Shown piece by piece: positions 11,281 to 21,862 of a stretch of DNA of 64,000 nucleotides (its first letter is position 1; every line of letters starts with the position of its first letter). Made by a program: the position numbers and the translations under genes. The notes under the pieces were generated by a model, which was not told the DNA's origin, searched no databases, and saw nothing but the letters and a program-made list of their open reading frames with translations. Origin of the DNA: Mactromeris polynyma (taxonomy: Eukaryota; Mollusca; Bivalvia; Venerida; Mactridae); contig JASFXZ010000056.1 of NCBI GenBank assembly GCA_032209605.1, forward strand, positions 1,178,001 to 1,242,000, in the 5' to 3' direction.

Positions 11281-12715
11281 CATAGATATTACGAGTATTG
11301 CTCGATGGCACTTTTTTGCTGTAATGTGAATAATCTTTCATGCTAGCAGTTTTGTTTTTAACGATTGTTGTTGAGAATAGTCAGATATAGTTCTGCCCTG
11401 TTCTGTTTTAATTTAGAATACAGTCTAGGTTTTGTTGTGTACGCTTTATCGGCGTCCATATACGGCATCTGATGAAAGTGATTTATCCGGATGTAGCGAT
11501 TATACAAACTGTTAATTAACACCGAAAGCGCTTTTAGGTAGGAATTTGGGGGAAATATAGGACTTTTCTGTTTTACTTTATACTGAAATGAAATATTTAT
11601 AGTGATGCTATTTATATGGAACACGCTTAATTTGATCCCTGTATTTATATAATTATATTATAATAGAGATGTTGCAATTATTCAGACAAAGGACCTATAT
11701 AACCTACATAACGGGGAAAAATCACGATATTTCATATGTTTCTACATATATACACTGTATTCATAGAATGATCAGGATAAAAGCCTAGTCCTGATTTTTA
11801 ATAACAGTAAAACTTCGAAACCTCGAACACAGTTGATACCTCGAACAGGTTATTAAATCCCGGCGAAATCCCATCTTAATTCATATTATCTAACAGTAGA
11901 TCACTCGAACGGAGATAGGTCGAACACTCGAACACGATTCTCGGTCCATAGCAACCATTTCATTCATTGTTCGCCATAGATAGGTCGAACAATACAATAA
12001 TTCACACCTTTCATTGACCATTTGGTATGCTTTTGTTTGTTGACGGGTAAGATTGGCGACACATGTTATTCACATTGTACTGCATGCATACACATCACTT
12101 TATGTTTTCCACTAATTTCTTTTTAATTATTATTACTATGATAAATGATATGACTATTGAGCGACGTGCATTCAGTATGAAAACACAAAAAACACACCAA
12201 CGCCAGGTGTTCAGCATGTACCGGTGACAGTATGTTCGTAAATATGATCGTATGCGTCGATCAATAGATGGCTCGTACTAATTGCTGGGTCCGACTGCAG
12301 TTCGAGGTTTCGAAGTTTCACAGACGTCAATCGTTATCATGTTAGTACCTGTAGCTCTATTTAGGGTTGTAAGCCATGTATTATTATTTAAATGTCCACT
12401 ACGACAGTTAACAAAAGTTAACTGTTGTTCTTAAAAACTAGTTTTCTTATCTAATAAATTCATCTGAGACAAATTACCAGTATTAATGTTCACATTATTT
12501 CGAGATAACAAACTTACTTACAAAAATGTATTATTTATTTTTACAAGACATTTTCTGTTTCTACTGAAATTTTGATGTTGCCGTGATTGAAGATTTATTT
12601 GAATTTCACGTTTAAGTCATTGTTGTTCTATACACCCCAAGAATATTTAAAGTCAAACTATTGCCCAAGACAATTTCAACATGCTGTCGAAACACAGTGG
12701 GGTGGCTAAGTTAGT
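11281..12715 (+). repeat. Third copy of the inner end of the duplication arms
   Basis: 11281-11780 matches 21340-21850 in the same orientation and 38455-39080 inverted. 12325-12715 matches 38040-38445 inverted. Landmarks: 'CGATGGCACTTTTTTGCTGT', 'TATCGGCGTCCATA', 'GGAACACGCTTAAT', and 'GTCGAAACACAGTGGGGTGG' at the far end. It is interrupted by the MITE at 11805-12323. The 88-codon minus frame at 11358-11624 is inside this repeat and is not a gene. Confidence 0.75.
11805..12323. mobile_element. 519-bp MITE with 24-bp terminal inverted repeats
   Basis: The left end CAGTAAAACTTCGAAACCTC and the right end (reverse complement CTGTGAAACTTCGAAACCTC) continue matching for four more bases. Alignment with 38040-39080 shows an almost empty site: there, 'TTTTTTAATCG' runs nearly directly into 'CAAACGTCAATCG'. 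CAGT-start ends resemble pogo/Tigger-type Tc1/mariner elements; this is inference. Confidence 0.75.
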
Positions 12716-13011
12716 CGCTAATGATAATGGTTGATTATTGACTAGTTTGACAGGTGTCATTTTCGAGTGGAAGGGAGACAATCCAAGTTAAAGGAAATGG
12801 CTTAAACAAAGCCGATCATCAAGGGATATCATTCTTGATATTTATCCTAGAAAGCTGCACATTTATTGCTGTAGTATATCATATAACTTTCAATATAGGA
12901 GTCTGAACTTTCGTAGTGAAATAATTATTCATATTTATAGCCATGAACTAGTTTTTGGAAGGATTAAAAGGGATTAACAAATAATAAATTTGGCAAAGTT
13001 CTAAACATTTT

Positions 13012-13395
13012 AGGAAAGTAACAAAATGGCCATAACTCTGTCATACATAGGTGGATTGTGACCTGACGTTAGATGTGCATCATTCTCATACCCATCTATA
13101 TATTCATAGCAAGTTTCAATTAAATATGTCCAACCACTACCAAGATACGGTAATGGCTCCCGACGGAAACAATGTGGCTAATTGAAAGTAACAAAGGGCC
13201 ATAACTCTGTCATACATAGGTGGATTGTGACCCCTTTGATGTGCATCATTCCTATACTATATATATATTCATGAATGAAATTTGTTCAAGCAGAACCAAC
13301 ATATCGCTCCGGACGGAAAAAATGTGACGTCTGGAAGGACGGACAAAGCCATAACAGTATCCCCCACCCAAAACCTTCGTTTCGGCGGGGGATGA
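13012..13395. repeat. Two tandem units of 'CCATAACTCTGTCATACATA' repeat
   Basis: Units of about 173 bp start near 13016 and 13189. Each has 'GGCCATAACTCTGTCATACA', 'GTGGATTGTGACC', 'GTGCATCATTC' and 'TATATTCAT'. The end carries 'GGACGGACAAAGCCATAACA' and a C/G-rich 'CCTTCGTTTCGGCGGGGG' stretch. Typical non-coding bivalve repeat. Confidence 0.7.
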
Positions 13396-13864
13396 TAAAA
13401 AGGGGTGCTGATTTATAGTCTCAGACAATATGCGCTTGTACCATATAAAGTTACCAACACATCCACAATTATTCACCTACGTAGTAACTTAATCTGTATG
13501 TGCATCAATAGCTCAATGAGGTAAGCATTCACATTGCAATTTAGGTTAACTGCGGTTACTGGTTCTAGTCTCAGATATGAGTTTATTTATATTCACAGTG
13601 ATGAATAAGTTTATACTTCTAGTCTAACTTTTCTTAATTTATCCTGATATATGTGAACTATATAATATTTTTTGTTTCATTCATATTTACACATATTTAT
13701 CTAGTTTTCTGTGATACACCGACACCTATTCATGAAAAGCTTGCTAGATTCATGCTAAAAGTTAACACATGAAAGCATTGAATGTCGGGATTCGAAACCG
13801 GGTAGTCTGCATTTATCCTTCACGTTATAGAATAAAGAAGCTGAAAGAACATATCTTCGTATTA
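13396..13864. other. Unassigned sequence
   Basis: No supported feature; the 74- and 67-codon minus frames overlapping it are within or next to repeats. Confidence 0.35.
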
Positions 13865-14430
13865 AATGTTTTTCGAAAACAGAAAAAAATGCAAAGATGA
13901 TTATTATCATTGAACTAACCTGCGATTTGATATGAATTGATCCAACTATTAATGACATTATGTCAATGTAATGGCGTCTTCAGATCGTGTCCCTACAATA
14001 GTGAACATTAAGTATTAACTGCTAGATGCCCAAGGTCAACATGTCAAGCCCGCCAAAAGTCAAGCGATTAAGAGAATACGGCTATATAATGCCATACGGT
14101 GCATATCTTTTATAACCATTTTTTACTTTTGACATACAAGTGTGATCTTGATCTTTGAGCTATGTACTGGTAGGATATGGGTCTTGCATGTGACACACCA
14201 TCTCATCATGTTGAACACTTATGTCAAGTTATTTAAATAATCCCCCGATAAATGACAAGTGTCATATTCTGGAAAATACCTATCATACTCTTTTCTGACC
14301 TTTGACCTCTACGCCTGACCTTGACATTACAGCTATATACACGGTCTTATGCGCAACACACCATCGCTGCATAGTGAAGTATATGTCTAGTAATTTGATA
14401 ATCCCCCAATAAAGGACAGTGTACAATTCG
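13865..14430. repeat. Direct copy of the 1679-2030 repeat
   Basis: Shares long stretches with 1679-2030: 'GCAAAGATGATTATTATCAT', 'CTAACCTGCGATTTGATAT', 'GAGCTATGTACTGGTAGG', 'GTGACACACCATCTCATCAT' and 'AGTATATGTCTAGTAA'. A few hundred bases between the two landmarks differ, so one copy carries an insertion or deletion. It ends just before the 27-bp minisatellite. Confidence 0.7.
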
Positions 14431-14447
14431 ACCAGGTCAACAACGTC

Positions 14448-15065
14448 GTATGTAGCGATTCAGACAGAAAATGTAACAATTCTGACAGAAACGTTAATGA
14501 AGCGATTCCCACAGAAATTTAACGTGTAGCGAATCTATAGAAACATCGTACATGTATGTAGCAATTCATACAGAAACGTAACGTTTAGCAATTCCGTCAG
14601 AAACGTAACGAGTAGCGATTGTGACAAAAACGTTACATGTAGCGATTCCGACAGAAACGTAACGTGTAGCGATTCCGACAGAAATGCAACATGTAGCAAG
14701 TCCAACAGAAACGTAACATGTAGCGATTCCGACAGAAATGCAACATGTAGCAAGTCCGACAGAAACGTAACATGTAGCGATTCCGACAGAAACGTTACAT
14801 GTAGCGATTCAGACAGAAATGTAACATGCAGCGATTCCGACAGAAACGTAACATGTAGCGATTCCGACAGAAACGTCGCACGTAGTGATTTCGACAGAAA
14901 CGTCGTATGTAGCGATTCCGACAGAAACGTCGCAGGTAGTGATTTCGACAGAAACGTCGTATGTAGCGATTCCGGCAGAAACGTCGAACGGAGCGATTCC
15001 GACAGAAACGTCGTACGTAGCGGTTCCGACAGAAACGTCGTATATAGCGATTCAGACAAAAATGC
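14448..15065. repeat. 27-bp minisatellite (~23 units)
   Basis: The unit is close to GATTCCGACAGAAACGTAAC plus ATGTAGC. As 27 is a multiple of 3 and the unit lacks stops, several frames on both strands stay open: a 187-codon minus frame of SESLHVTFL repeats, a 90-codon one rich in RFCRNRY, and a plus frame of TETSYVAIP repeats. I treat these as by-products. The homologous array at 46140-47005 has about 32 units. Confidence 0.9.
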
Positions 15066-15170
15066 AATTAGAAGCGAAAATGACCGACCGAACGCCACAA
15101 ATTATGTTGATGAGGCTCTAAATTGATGTTGTGTTGACATGCATTGATAGCACTGTTTGTCTCTTTTCAG

Positions 15171-15292
15171 AAAGGCGATCATGAATCACGTTCGCAAGCA
15201 ACTAAAACCCTTGATTGCTATCATTGTAATATGCCTTTTGGTAATATGTTCGTATTTTATGTACGCCAATCAAGTCACGCTGTATGTGCCAG
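15171..15292 (+). CDS. Sulfotransferase copy 1, exon 1 (tail and membrane anchor)
   Basis: 'GTCTCTTTTCAG' ending at 15170 is a good acceptor, so at least one untranslated exon lies upstream. The ATG at 15181 opens MNHVRKQLKP, a basic cytosolic tail, followed by a hydrophobic segment at residues 11-28 (LIAIIVICLLVICSYFMY). The exon ends at 15292 in 'GTGCCAG' before donor GTATGA, leaving one base of a split codon (phase 1). Exon 2 supplies the other two bases (G+AG, Glu38). Reading through the donor gives a short frame to 15384, which I take as intron. An upstream in-frame ATG at 15157 lies before the acceptor and is not expected in the mRNA. Confidence 0.7.
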
Positions 15293-18200
15293 GTATGAAT
15301 ATTTCATTTCCGTTTTCAAATCACTTTTCAGTGCGTCATTTTCCTAAGCATCTTCTCTTCAAAAGCATTTTGTCGTGTAAATAGTACTAACAATTTCACA
15401 ATCTTCCTTCAACAAAACTAACAACTCCCCCAGTTGTGAGAATAATATATTTATTCCTCTCTAGATAGGACGTGTTTTGTGTTGATTTTGTTGTTTTGTA
15501 TTGTTTGTATCGTTTGTATTGTTTTGAGTAGTTTTGTGACATGATTGTGTTGTAATAACAGTTTTGTGTTGTTCTGTATGGTTCGTGCTTTTTTGAGTTG
15601 TTTTATTTCTGGTGAATTGAGGTGTTACTTCGAGTTGTTTAGTATGTCCCATTTACAAGATGGTTTGTACATTTGACAGTCTGCACGTGACTCCCGTTTT
15701 CCGCTCTGCAACCCCGCGTGAATAGTAGTAAGTAAAATATATTTTTCCAAAAAGCTTCATTGGGTGAGTGGGACGGTACTGTTCATATATTGAATTGATT
15801 TGAAAACGCTTGCAGCCTGAAACTTCAAACAAATGAAAACATTATTGCGATAGAGCCGACCGGTGATTCACGGTAATACAAATGTAGTTTGAATGCATAT
15901 GCATTAAATTATTGCGGAAACAGTCGAATCGGATTGGCCAAAACGTGTTTAACTCCGCCATATTTTCATTGTGTTATAAGCGGACGAATCAGAATGATCG
16001 AGACGTTTTAACCCCACCCGTAAGAGATGTTGGATGTGAGAAATGCATAAAATGTAATTGCAACACGTAAGTACAGTTTATATGCTGCTATTTGCATAAA
16101 TTGTAACGTATGTTACATTATGTCCCCTTCTAGAATATTGACTTGCGACGCTATATATGGCGGTCTCAATATGATTAGCACTGTCATTCCCTGTTCGTCA
16201 GCAAAACGATAAATTAGAACATTCGTTTCGATTTGTCAAGTCATAACTTTCGTTAGATGTCTTAAATTGGTTACTGTCGGTGTAAAATCCTGCCCATGTC
16301 AAACAAACACAAAGTATTGTGGCAAAACATAGTGCACATTTGTTGGTTTGAAACTATCATATAACCATCTTAGACCAGTGAACAATGTCATGTCGCTTTA
16401 CAATGTGGGATTGGCATTCCGTCGGTCAAATTCCGACGTACTCCGTCGGTTTCAATACTGATCATTTAAGGCAGTGAGGCTGTTGTGTAGCTTTATGTCT
16501 GTCTATATGTTACTTGTTGTGAAGTCCTCTCTGGTTCTCTGTTCCTCTCCTTTTAAGTGTTACATGTAATTGTCACATCATATATGGCTTAGGAGTGATC
16601 AAAACTAGGGATGTCAACGAATATTCGGATATTCGAATATTCGTTTGTACGTCCGAATATTCGAATACTGATTCGGGATTCGAATATTCGATAAAATACA
16701 TAATTTTAATTGTATAAGCTGATTGCAGGTTTCATGATGGGCATTGTCGTATTGAATGACATTTGACGCGTGAAATTAAAATCTACAGGTGGTAATTGAT
16801 ATGTCATGTTGTATATTTGGGGGCAAGAGAGATATAACTCTATTGTAGTGACACTTGGGCCCTGAAAGTATTTGTAATCGTGGGTTATTTTACAACTTAA
16901 CTGATCAGTTTAAAACACAAAACTGATAAGCATCAAGTTAAACTTCGAATTTCAGATATTATGTTCACAGTTTCGAATGCCGAATCAGTATTCGAATATT
17001 CGGCCGTACAAACGAATATTCGAATATCCGTTGACATCCCCAGAAAAAAAAACATTTAGAAAAACATTAATGAGGAGTATGTCTATTATTGGTACAAACT
17101 CTATGTTATGAATTACATACTGGTACTCTTGATTTGTATCATTTTGACATAGCAGATTAATCACAGTGTGAAAATGATGTTAGCGCGATTTTTGGCTATT
17201 TTGGGGCTCTTTCGATGTGACTAGAAATTATGACATGGAATGATTTGACCCTGTTGCCTATGACTTTAAGGAACTAAGATCGTTTATATCCAGTTGTAAC
17301 TTATTTCTTTATACACTGAACCAAAAAAGAAACGTTCGTAAAGTAGATCTAAAAATGTCAAGGTTAATTGTGACATGTATATAAACATGAACATGCAGTA
17401 GCGTGTATTGACCTTTTACTTTGCAAAATCGGACAGGCAATCACCTGATGTAAAACAAGGTCATCTTATTCGACCAAAAAGGTATTTCCACGTGCCACAC
17501 GGGGTTGGGCATGATCAGTCAACATGTAGAAACACTTTCTTTTCGATATATTGCATAAGACGACTTCAATCAGAAAATTATCAAAAACATTCGAAATGAA
17601 AGTTTTGACTACTTCAATTCAATGTCGCGGATATCCGAATAAATCACGACAAAGAGCCATTGGGATGCTCTAAAGGAGAAGTGGCAGCACAAGTTGGGTC
17701 ATCTGTACAGGCAGTTATGAGTCTCTGGCGGCGACTCGCACAGACCGGGAAACCGATGACTTACCCCGGAGCGGTAAACCACGTGTAACTACGCCAGATC
17801 GAAACTGCTATACCTTGAAACAGCATCTACGAAATCGGTTTCTTACTGCAACGGTTACAGCTACATCTTCCGTAATTGTTTAGGTTTGAACGGACGTCGT
17901 CCCTATGAGGGATATGTTTAACGGCCCGTCATCGCCACAACAGACATCAAAAGAGCCGAAAGACACATCAATTGGATAAGGCGGAACTGGCGAAGGATTC
18001 CGATGTTTAATTTCGGGGTGATGGCCGAGTGAGAGACTACTTTTCCCGGATTTAATGTTTTTAATGAATTGATATAAAAAAATACGAACATATTTCAAAA
18101 CGACCACTCTAAAAAGTAACGATACTTTCCCACTTTAGCGAATGTTTCTTTATTGGTTCAGTAGATATACAGTACACTTGCGAATTTTACTCGTGTGTTT

Positions 18201-19944
18201 CAATATCCCAACGAAATCCATGACACTTCTTGAATATAAAAGAACTAGGATCGAGCGGTATGTAATTAATTCAAAGATTTCTCAATGCCAGTGATGCATT
18301 CATGGAACATAGTCTCTGAGTACACATTATAAACCAGAAGGCGAGTAAGACACCAACCATGCGTTCAGTTACGACTAACAGTGGCGAACGTTTTGTTTTG
18401 TATCCCTGGCCCACCGTATCACATTGCCAATAGGGAACCAAATTGCAAAACGTTACGAATTGTTACGAAATGATAGCCTCAAATACCTTTAAATTTACAT
18501 ATACATATGCAAAAGTGATGCCATCTTCAGGCCTATTATTTCTTGAAAGTCAGTGTCGCAAAATGAAAATCAAGTTTGTGTTTTGTTCAACCTTGTAAAT
18601 TTTCATCACCTTCGGGTTAAATAAGGAATGCACTTCAATTTTATGGATTTCCTAACCTTCATATTTCTGTCTGTTTCAGAGACAAGATTTCATGATAGCA
18701 AAATGAAAGTTATAACACATGACTCCAATGTTACACAACGCCATATATCAACGACTGCCACAACAACAATATCGTCATCGACATCATTAATTATCCCTAA
18801 AATGCTTCCTAATCAGTTTGACAAACCGGAATACAGCGGAAGCAAGGCTGGTGTAAGAAGGATTCCAAATATTGACAGTAGTTATTCAACTGTTCAGACA
18901 AACAGAATAGAACATATACGGGAAACATGCAAGAATATAATACTATTGAGGAAAAATGAATACCGTGGTAAAAACTCAACCAAATTCTATCACAGTAAAG
19001 AATATCAATTTGCTTATTGCAAAGTTCCGAAATCGGGATCTACATTCTGGACACAAGCATTGTCTGTTCTGGCTGAAGGGTCCGGGAAAGCAGACAGTAC
19101 GTTTAAGAAGAATAGGACCAATGTTCATGGTAGTATAAAGAATTTTAGAATATCTTTCGAGAAAGCTGCAGAGCTACAAGCCGTCATAGTGTCACGTGAT
19201 CCATTTAGTCGGCTGTATTCGGCATTTATCGATAAAGTATTTCTTATGCTTATGCCAGGTCTTAGCTTTGCAGTACGCACATCAGGGAAACAAATGCCGC
19301 AAGTGAAACGTTCGCGCGCATGCGCACTAGATGTATCTTTCCAAGACTTTTTAAATTATATTATCAGACAGGTCCGTTCTGGGAAAACTTTAAATCGTCA
19401 CTGGGCTCCTATAGTATCACTGTGTCGGCCATGTGATGTTAACACCACTTATCTAGTGAAGCAGGAAAGTTTTGCAACAGACGTTGAATTTATATTAAAT
19501 GATCTTGGTGTTGAGGAGGATAAATTAAACGTGATTGTTTCTGCTTTACACGAACATAGAATAGAATATACGGTCCCAGGAATAATCGGGACGGTTTTTA
19601 TCAAAACAAAGAAGTCTCGTTCATGTATAAGCGAGAAAACATTAGTTGAAAGACTTTGGAAATCTTTCCAGATTCAAGGTTATATACCCGACAATATTGA
19701 ATTGCCAGCATCAAAGTTTCCAACCAATTATCAATATGAGGATATAAAATACGTCTCAGAAGTTTTCATGGAAACTGTCGATGAAAATAAGATGGCATCG
19801 AGCGAATCTAAACAACAACGACAGATAGCTCTAGTGAATGCCTACAGAAACGTGGATGCAGCAGTAATAGAGACAATTAGAGACATATATCAAGTGGATA
19901 TTGAATTGTTTAATTATAGTGGCTATACTCCTGATACATACTAA
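15181..19944 (+). CDS. Carbohydrate sulfotransferase (HNK-1/CHST8-14 type), copy 1
   Basis: Spliced from 15181-15292 and 18680-19944: 1377 bases, 458 codons plus TAA. The product should be a type II Golgi membrane enzyme moving sulfate from PAPS to a glycan hydroxyl; the acceptor sugar cannot be told. Tail 1-10, anchor 11-28, Ser/Thr-rich stem about 50-110, then the catalytic domain. The 5'-phosphosulfate loop is KVPKSGSTFW (152-161), the 3'-phosphate site SRDPFSRLYSAF (209-220), and NRHWAP with LCRPC (276-289) is the family's HW-x-P/LCxPC block. Possible N-glycosylation sites are Asn54, 136, 182 and 292. At 458 residues it is somewhat longer than vertebrate CHST11/14, due to the stem. The exon 2 acceptor is 'TTTCTGTCTGTTTCAG' ending at 18679. 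The open frame back to the ATG at 18628 is intronic and unlikely to be the true start. The paralogs are at 40575-46035 and 32217-35173. Confidence 0.85.
15460..15640. repeat. Low-complexity GTTTTGT/GTATTGTTTGTATC tract
   Basis: Short imperfect repeats of TTGTTTTGTATTG words, giving a 63-codon minus frame rich in Thr, Asn and Gln. The homologous tract at 45490-45740 has gained about 85 bp by internal duplication. Confidence 0.7.
16606..17041. mobile_element. hAT-like MITE in sulfotransferase intron, copy 1
   Basis: Ends TAGGGATGTCAACG and CGTTGACATCCCCA form inverted repeats, extended by TTCGAATATTCG words. It sits at the same place in the right arm (43464-44523), where it carries a further ~600-bp insertion. 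Confidence 0.8.
17312..18168 (+). mobile_element. Internally deleted Tc1/mariner element, copy 1
   Basis: Ends read TACACTGAACCAAAAAAGAA and, inverted, CTACTGAACCAATAAAGAAA. Plus-strand remnants of a transposase N-terminal helix-turn-helix region are visible in several frames: 'SSVQAVMSLWRRLAQTGKP', 'TPDRNCYTLKQHLRNRFLTA' and 'RRPYEGYVLTARHRH'. The catalytic DDE part is missing and stops and frameshifts abound, so it is dead. The same element is at 42363-43193. Confidence 0.8.
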
Positions 19945-20224
19945 ATCTCATTTATAACGATCAGTCACTATAAAATTAACATTCAACAATGCATGACAAG
20001 ATTACACTGCTTGGAAATTGAAAGTCTTCGCATAACGTGAACATGACTTCGTCTAAATATCGTCAATTCTTTTAATATTATTCTCAAGTTTGTTTAAAAT
20101 TGTGCTGTTTGATCGGGGGTTATTTATTTGATATTTTCTGGTTATTTCGCATTCTGATGTTGATATTTTGTGCTTTTAATGCTTTTAATGCTTAGTTTTA
20201 CTGCATACTTGGGTAATTTATGTG

Positions 20225-20672
20225 TATATGTGTGAGGTTAACTAGCTGTTAAATCGATTTAAACCCCCAGTAGTTTTTACTGACAGTTCCAATGCTATAA
20301 ATCGCTGCATAGTTATTATTTCTATTTGTGTTTAACATGTATGTTAAATTTCCCTTCCCAAGTGCGGTTCTTACACTTTATGTGGTGTTCGTGTTGGTTT
20401 CTCCCCACATTCGACCTGGTGTTGCCAGATTTCTTGGGTTGTCCTGTGGTGTCTTCCGTTCATTACCCCCGCCCCCTGTTTGTCCTCTTTGATTGTGATT
20501 GTTATCCTTTCTGGTCGGCCAGGCCATTTCTTGCGCCATTGTTCCTTACGTATGTGCCCTTGAGCCTACTCAAATACCGTATGTGTTATGGATTGTTGTC
20601 CTGGAGGTCTGTGTGGATAGGCACTGTCGTATGTATGTGGTGTTCCCTGTAGCAACTTATTATCTCTCTTTT
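20225..20672 (+). repeat. Dispersed repeat family A, complete copy
   Basis: Starts 'TGTGAGGTTAACTAGCTGTT' and ends 'CCTGTAGCAACTTATTATCT'. About 450 bp, no clear inverted ends. The 108- and 97-codon frames within are repeat shadows. Its partner in the right arm is 39845-40278. Confidence 0.8.
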
Positions 20673-21339
20673 ATACATGAATTATATTATTATTTTGATA
20701 TAATTCTAAAGTTTGGCCAATTTTGTGAAATTGTTATGGTTTCATTCACAATTTTTGTCTATTTTGCTGTTTCTGTTAGTAATTTGAGGTAGTATATTCA
20801 TTTTTGGTAAGTTTTATGGAGGTTTGTGTCTTTATCTTTGATATTTTTTCATATTTTTGTATCAATCTTAATTCTGTGTATAACATTGATGTTGACCTAC
20901 ATTTTAGACCTGTCAAATGTTGTATACATGTATGAAGCGCAATTCTTAAAAATGCAACACATTGGAAGATTTACTTGGTTCCATACGCAGCTTTCCGTGC
21001 CTTTTGCTGGCTTATCGTAGTGGATTGTCTCCCTTAAAAATGTCCCGAAAATCGATATCGAGTTCCCAGGTCTACCAGTTTTGATCAATAGATTATAGAC
21101 GGAAATTATTTTCATACGTAAACTTTGTCTTAATACTAAAATATTTTAGCAGTAGAAACATTTTTATTAGCAGTTATGTCTATTTTCTTGATTAAATGAA
21201 CAATACCATGGTGTTTTTTATAATTTTAAATAATTACTTGCTTCTTGCTTCCATTATTTGTTAAAGTTAGTAATGTACTAAACAAATCTCGAATTTCTTT
21301 CATTATTCTCGTCTGCTATTTTGTTGTTGTTGTAAAATT
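20673..21339. other. Arm sequence without a gene
   Basis: Shared with 39080-39840 in the right arm, where an extra ~170 bp near 39290-39460 duplicates local AT-rich words. Frames at 20826 and 20897 have no defensible function. Confidence 0.4.
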
Positions 21340-21862
21340 ATGTCCTTTCGATGGCACTTTTTTGCTGTAATGTGGATTATCTTTCATGCTAGCATTTTAG
21401 TTTTTAACGATATTTGTTGAGAATAGTCAGATTTATTTCTGTTCTGTTCATTTATAATTTAGAATACACTAGGTATTGTTGTGTACGCTTTATCGGCGTC
21501 CATACACGGCATCTGTTGAAAGTAATATATCCGGATGTAGCGATTATACAAACTATTAATTAGCACCGAAAGCGATTTTAGGTGGGAATTTGTGGAAATA
21601 TAGGACTTTTATAGAATAGCCTCGAGATGAAATATTGGTATGGTCAATTATATTGGGTGGCAATATACAGCTTGACGTTTTGATCTGTAAAGGTGTGAAC
21701 TTTAACACAGTAAAACTTCATTACAATCAAAACAATTTTAGCGATGATTCTTTTTAACTTTATACTCAAGTGAAAATATTTGTAGTGATGCTATTTATAT
21801 GGAACACGCTTAATTCGATCCCTGTATTTATAAATATTATAATAGAGATTGAACACGCCAAA

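Larger units (their letters stand above)
15293..18679 (+). other. Phase-1 intron of sulfotransferase copy 1
   Basis: A 3.4-kb intron between GTATGA and TTTCAG. It contains an AC-rich tract, a hAT-like MITE and a deleted Tc1/mariner copy. All are also in the right-arm intron, so these insertions predate the duplication. Confidence 0.65.
14445..21850 (+). repeat. Left arm of a large inverted duplication
   Basis: This ~7.4-kb block is collinear on the opposite strand with about 38600-47005. In order both arms hold: 27-bp minisatellite, sulfotransferase exon 1, AC-rich tract, hAT-like MITE, deleted Tc1/mariner, exon 2, family A repeat, and a 'CGATGGCACTTTTTTGCTGT' end. Coding identity is about 95% by eye. 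The inner end stops at 'AATAGAGAT', where a reverse-transcriptase relic begins. Confidence 0.85.

Noticed and set aside
14535..15121. 187-, 90- and 78-codon repeat proteins in the 27-bp minisatellite
   Set aside because: Unit length is a multiple of 3 and lacks stops in several frames on both strands, so openness needs no selection. Same for 46095-47029.
18628..18679. Start of sulfotransferase copy 1 at 18628 (and of copy 2 at 41936)
   Set aside because: These codons lie upstream of a strong TTTCAG acceptor and read 'MHFNFMDFLTFIFLSVS', an accident of a pyrimidine-rich tract; the spliced anchor exon fits better.
20326..20792. 108- and 97-codon frames (also at 7365, 24467-24884, 39809-40197, 58142-58446)
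   Set aside because: All are translations of dispersed repeat family A in different frames.
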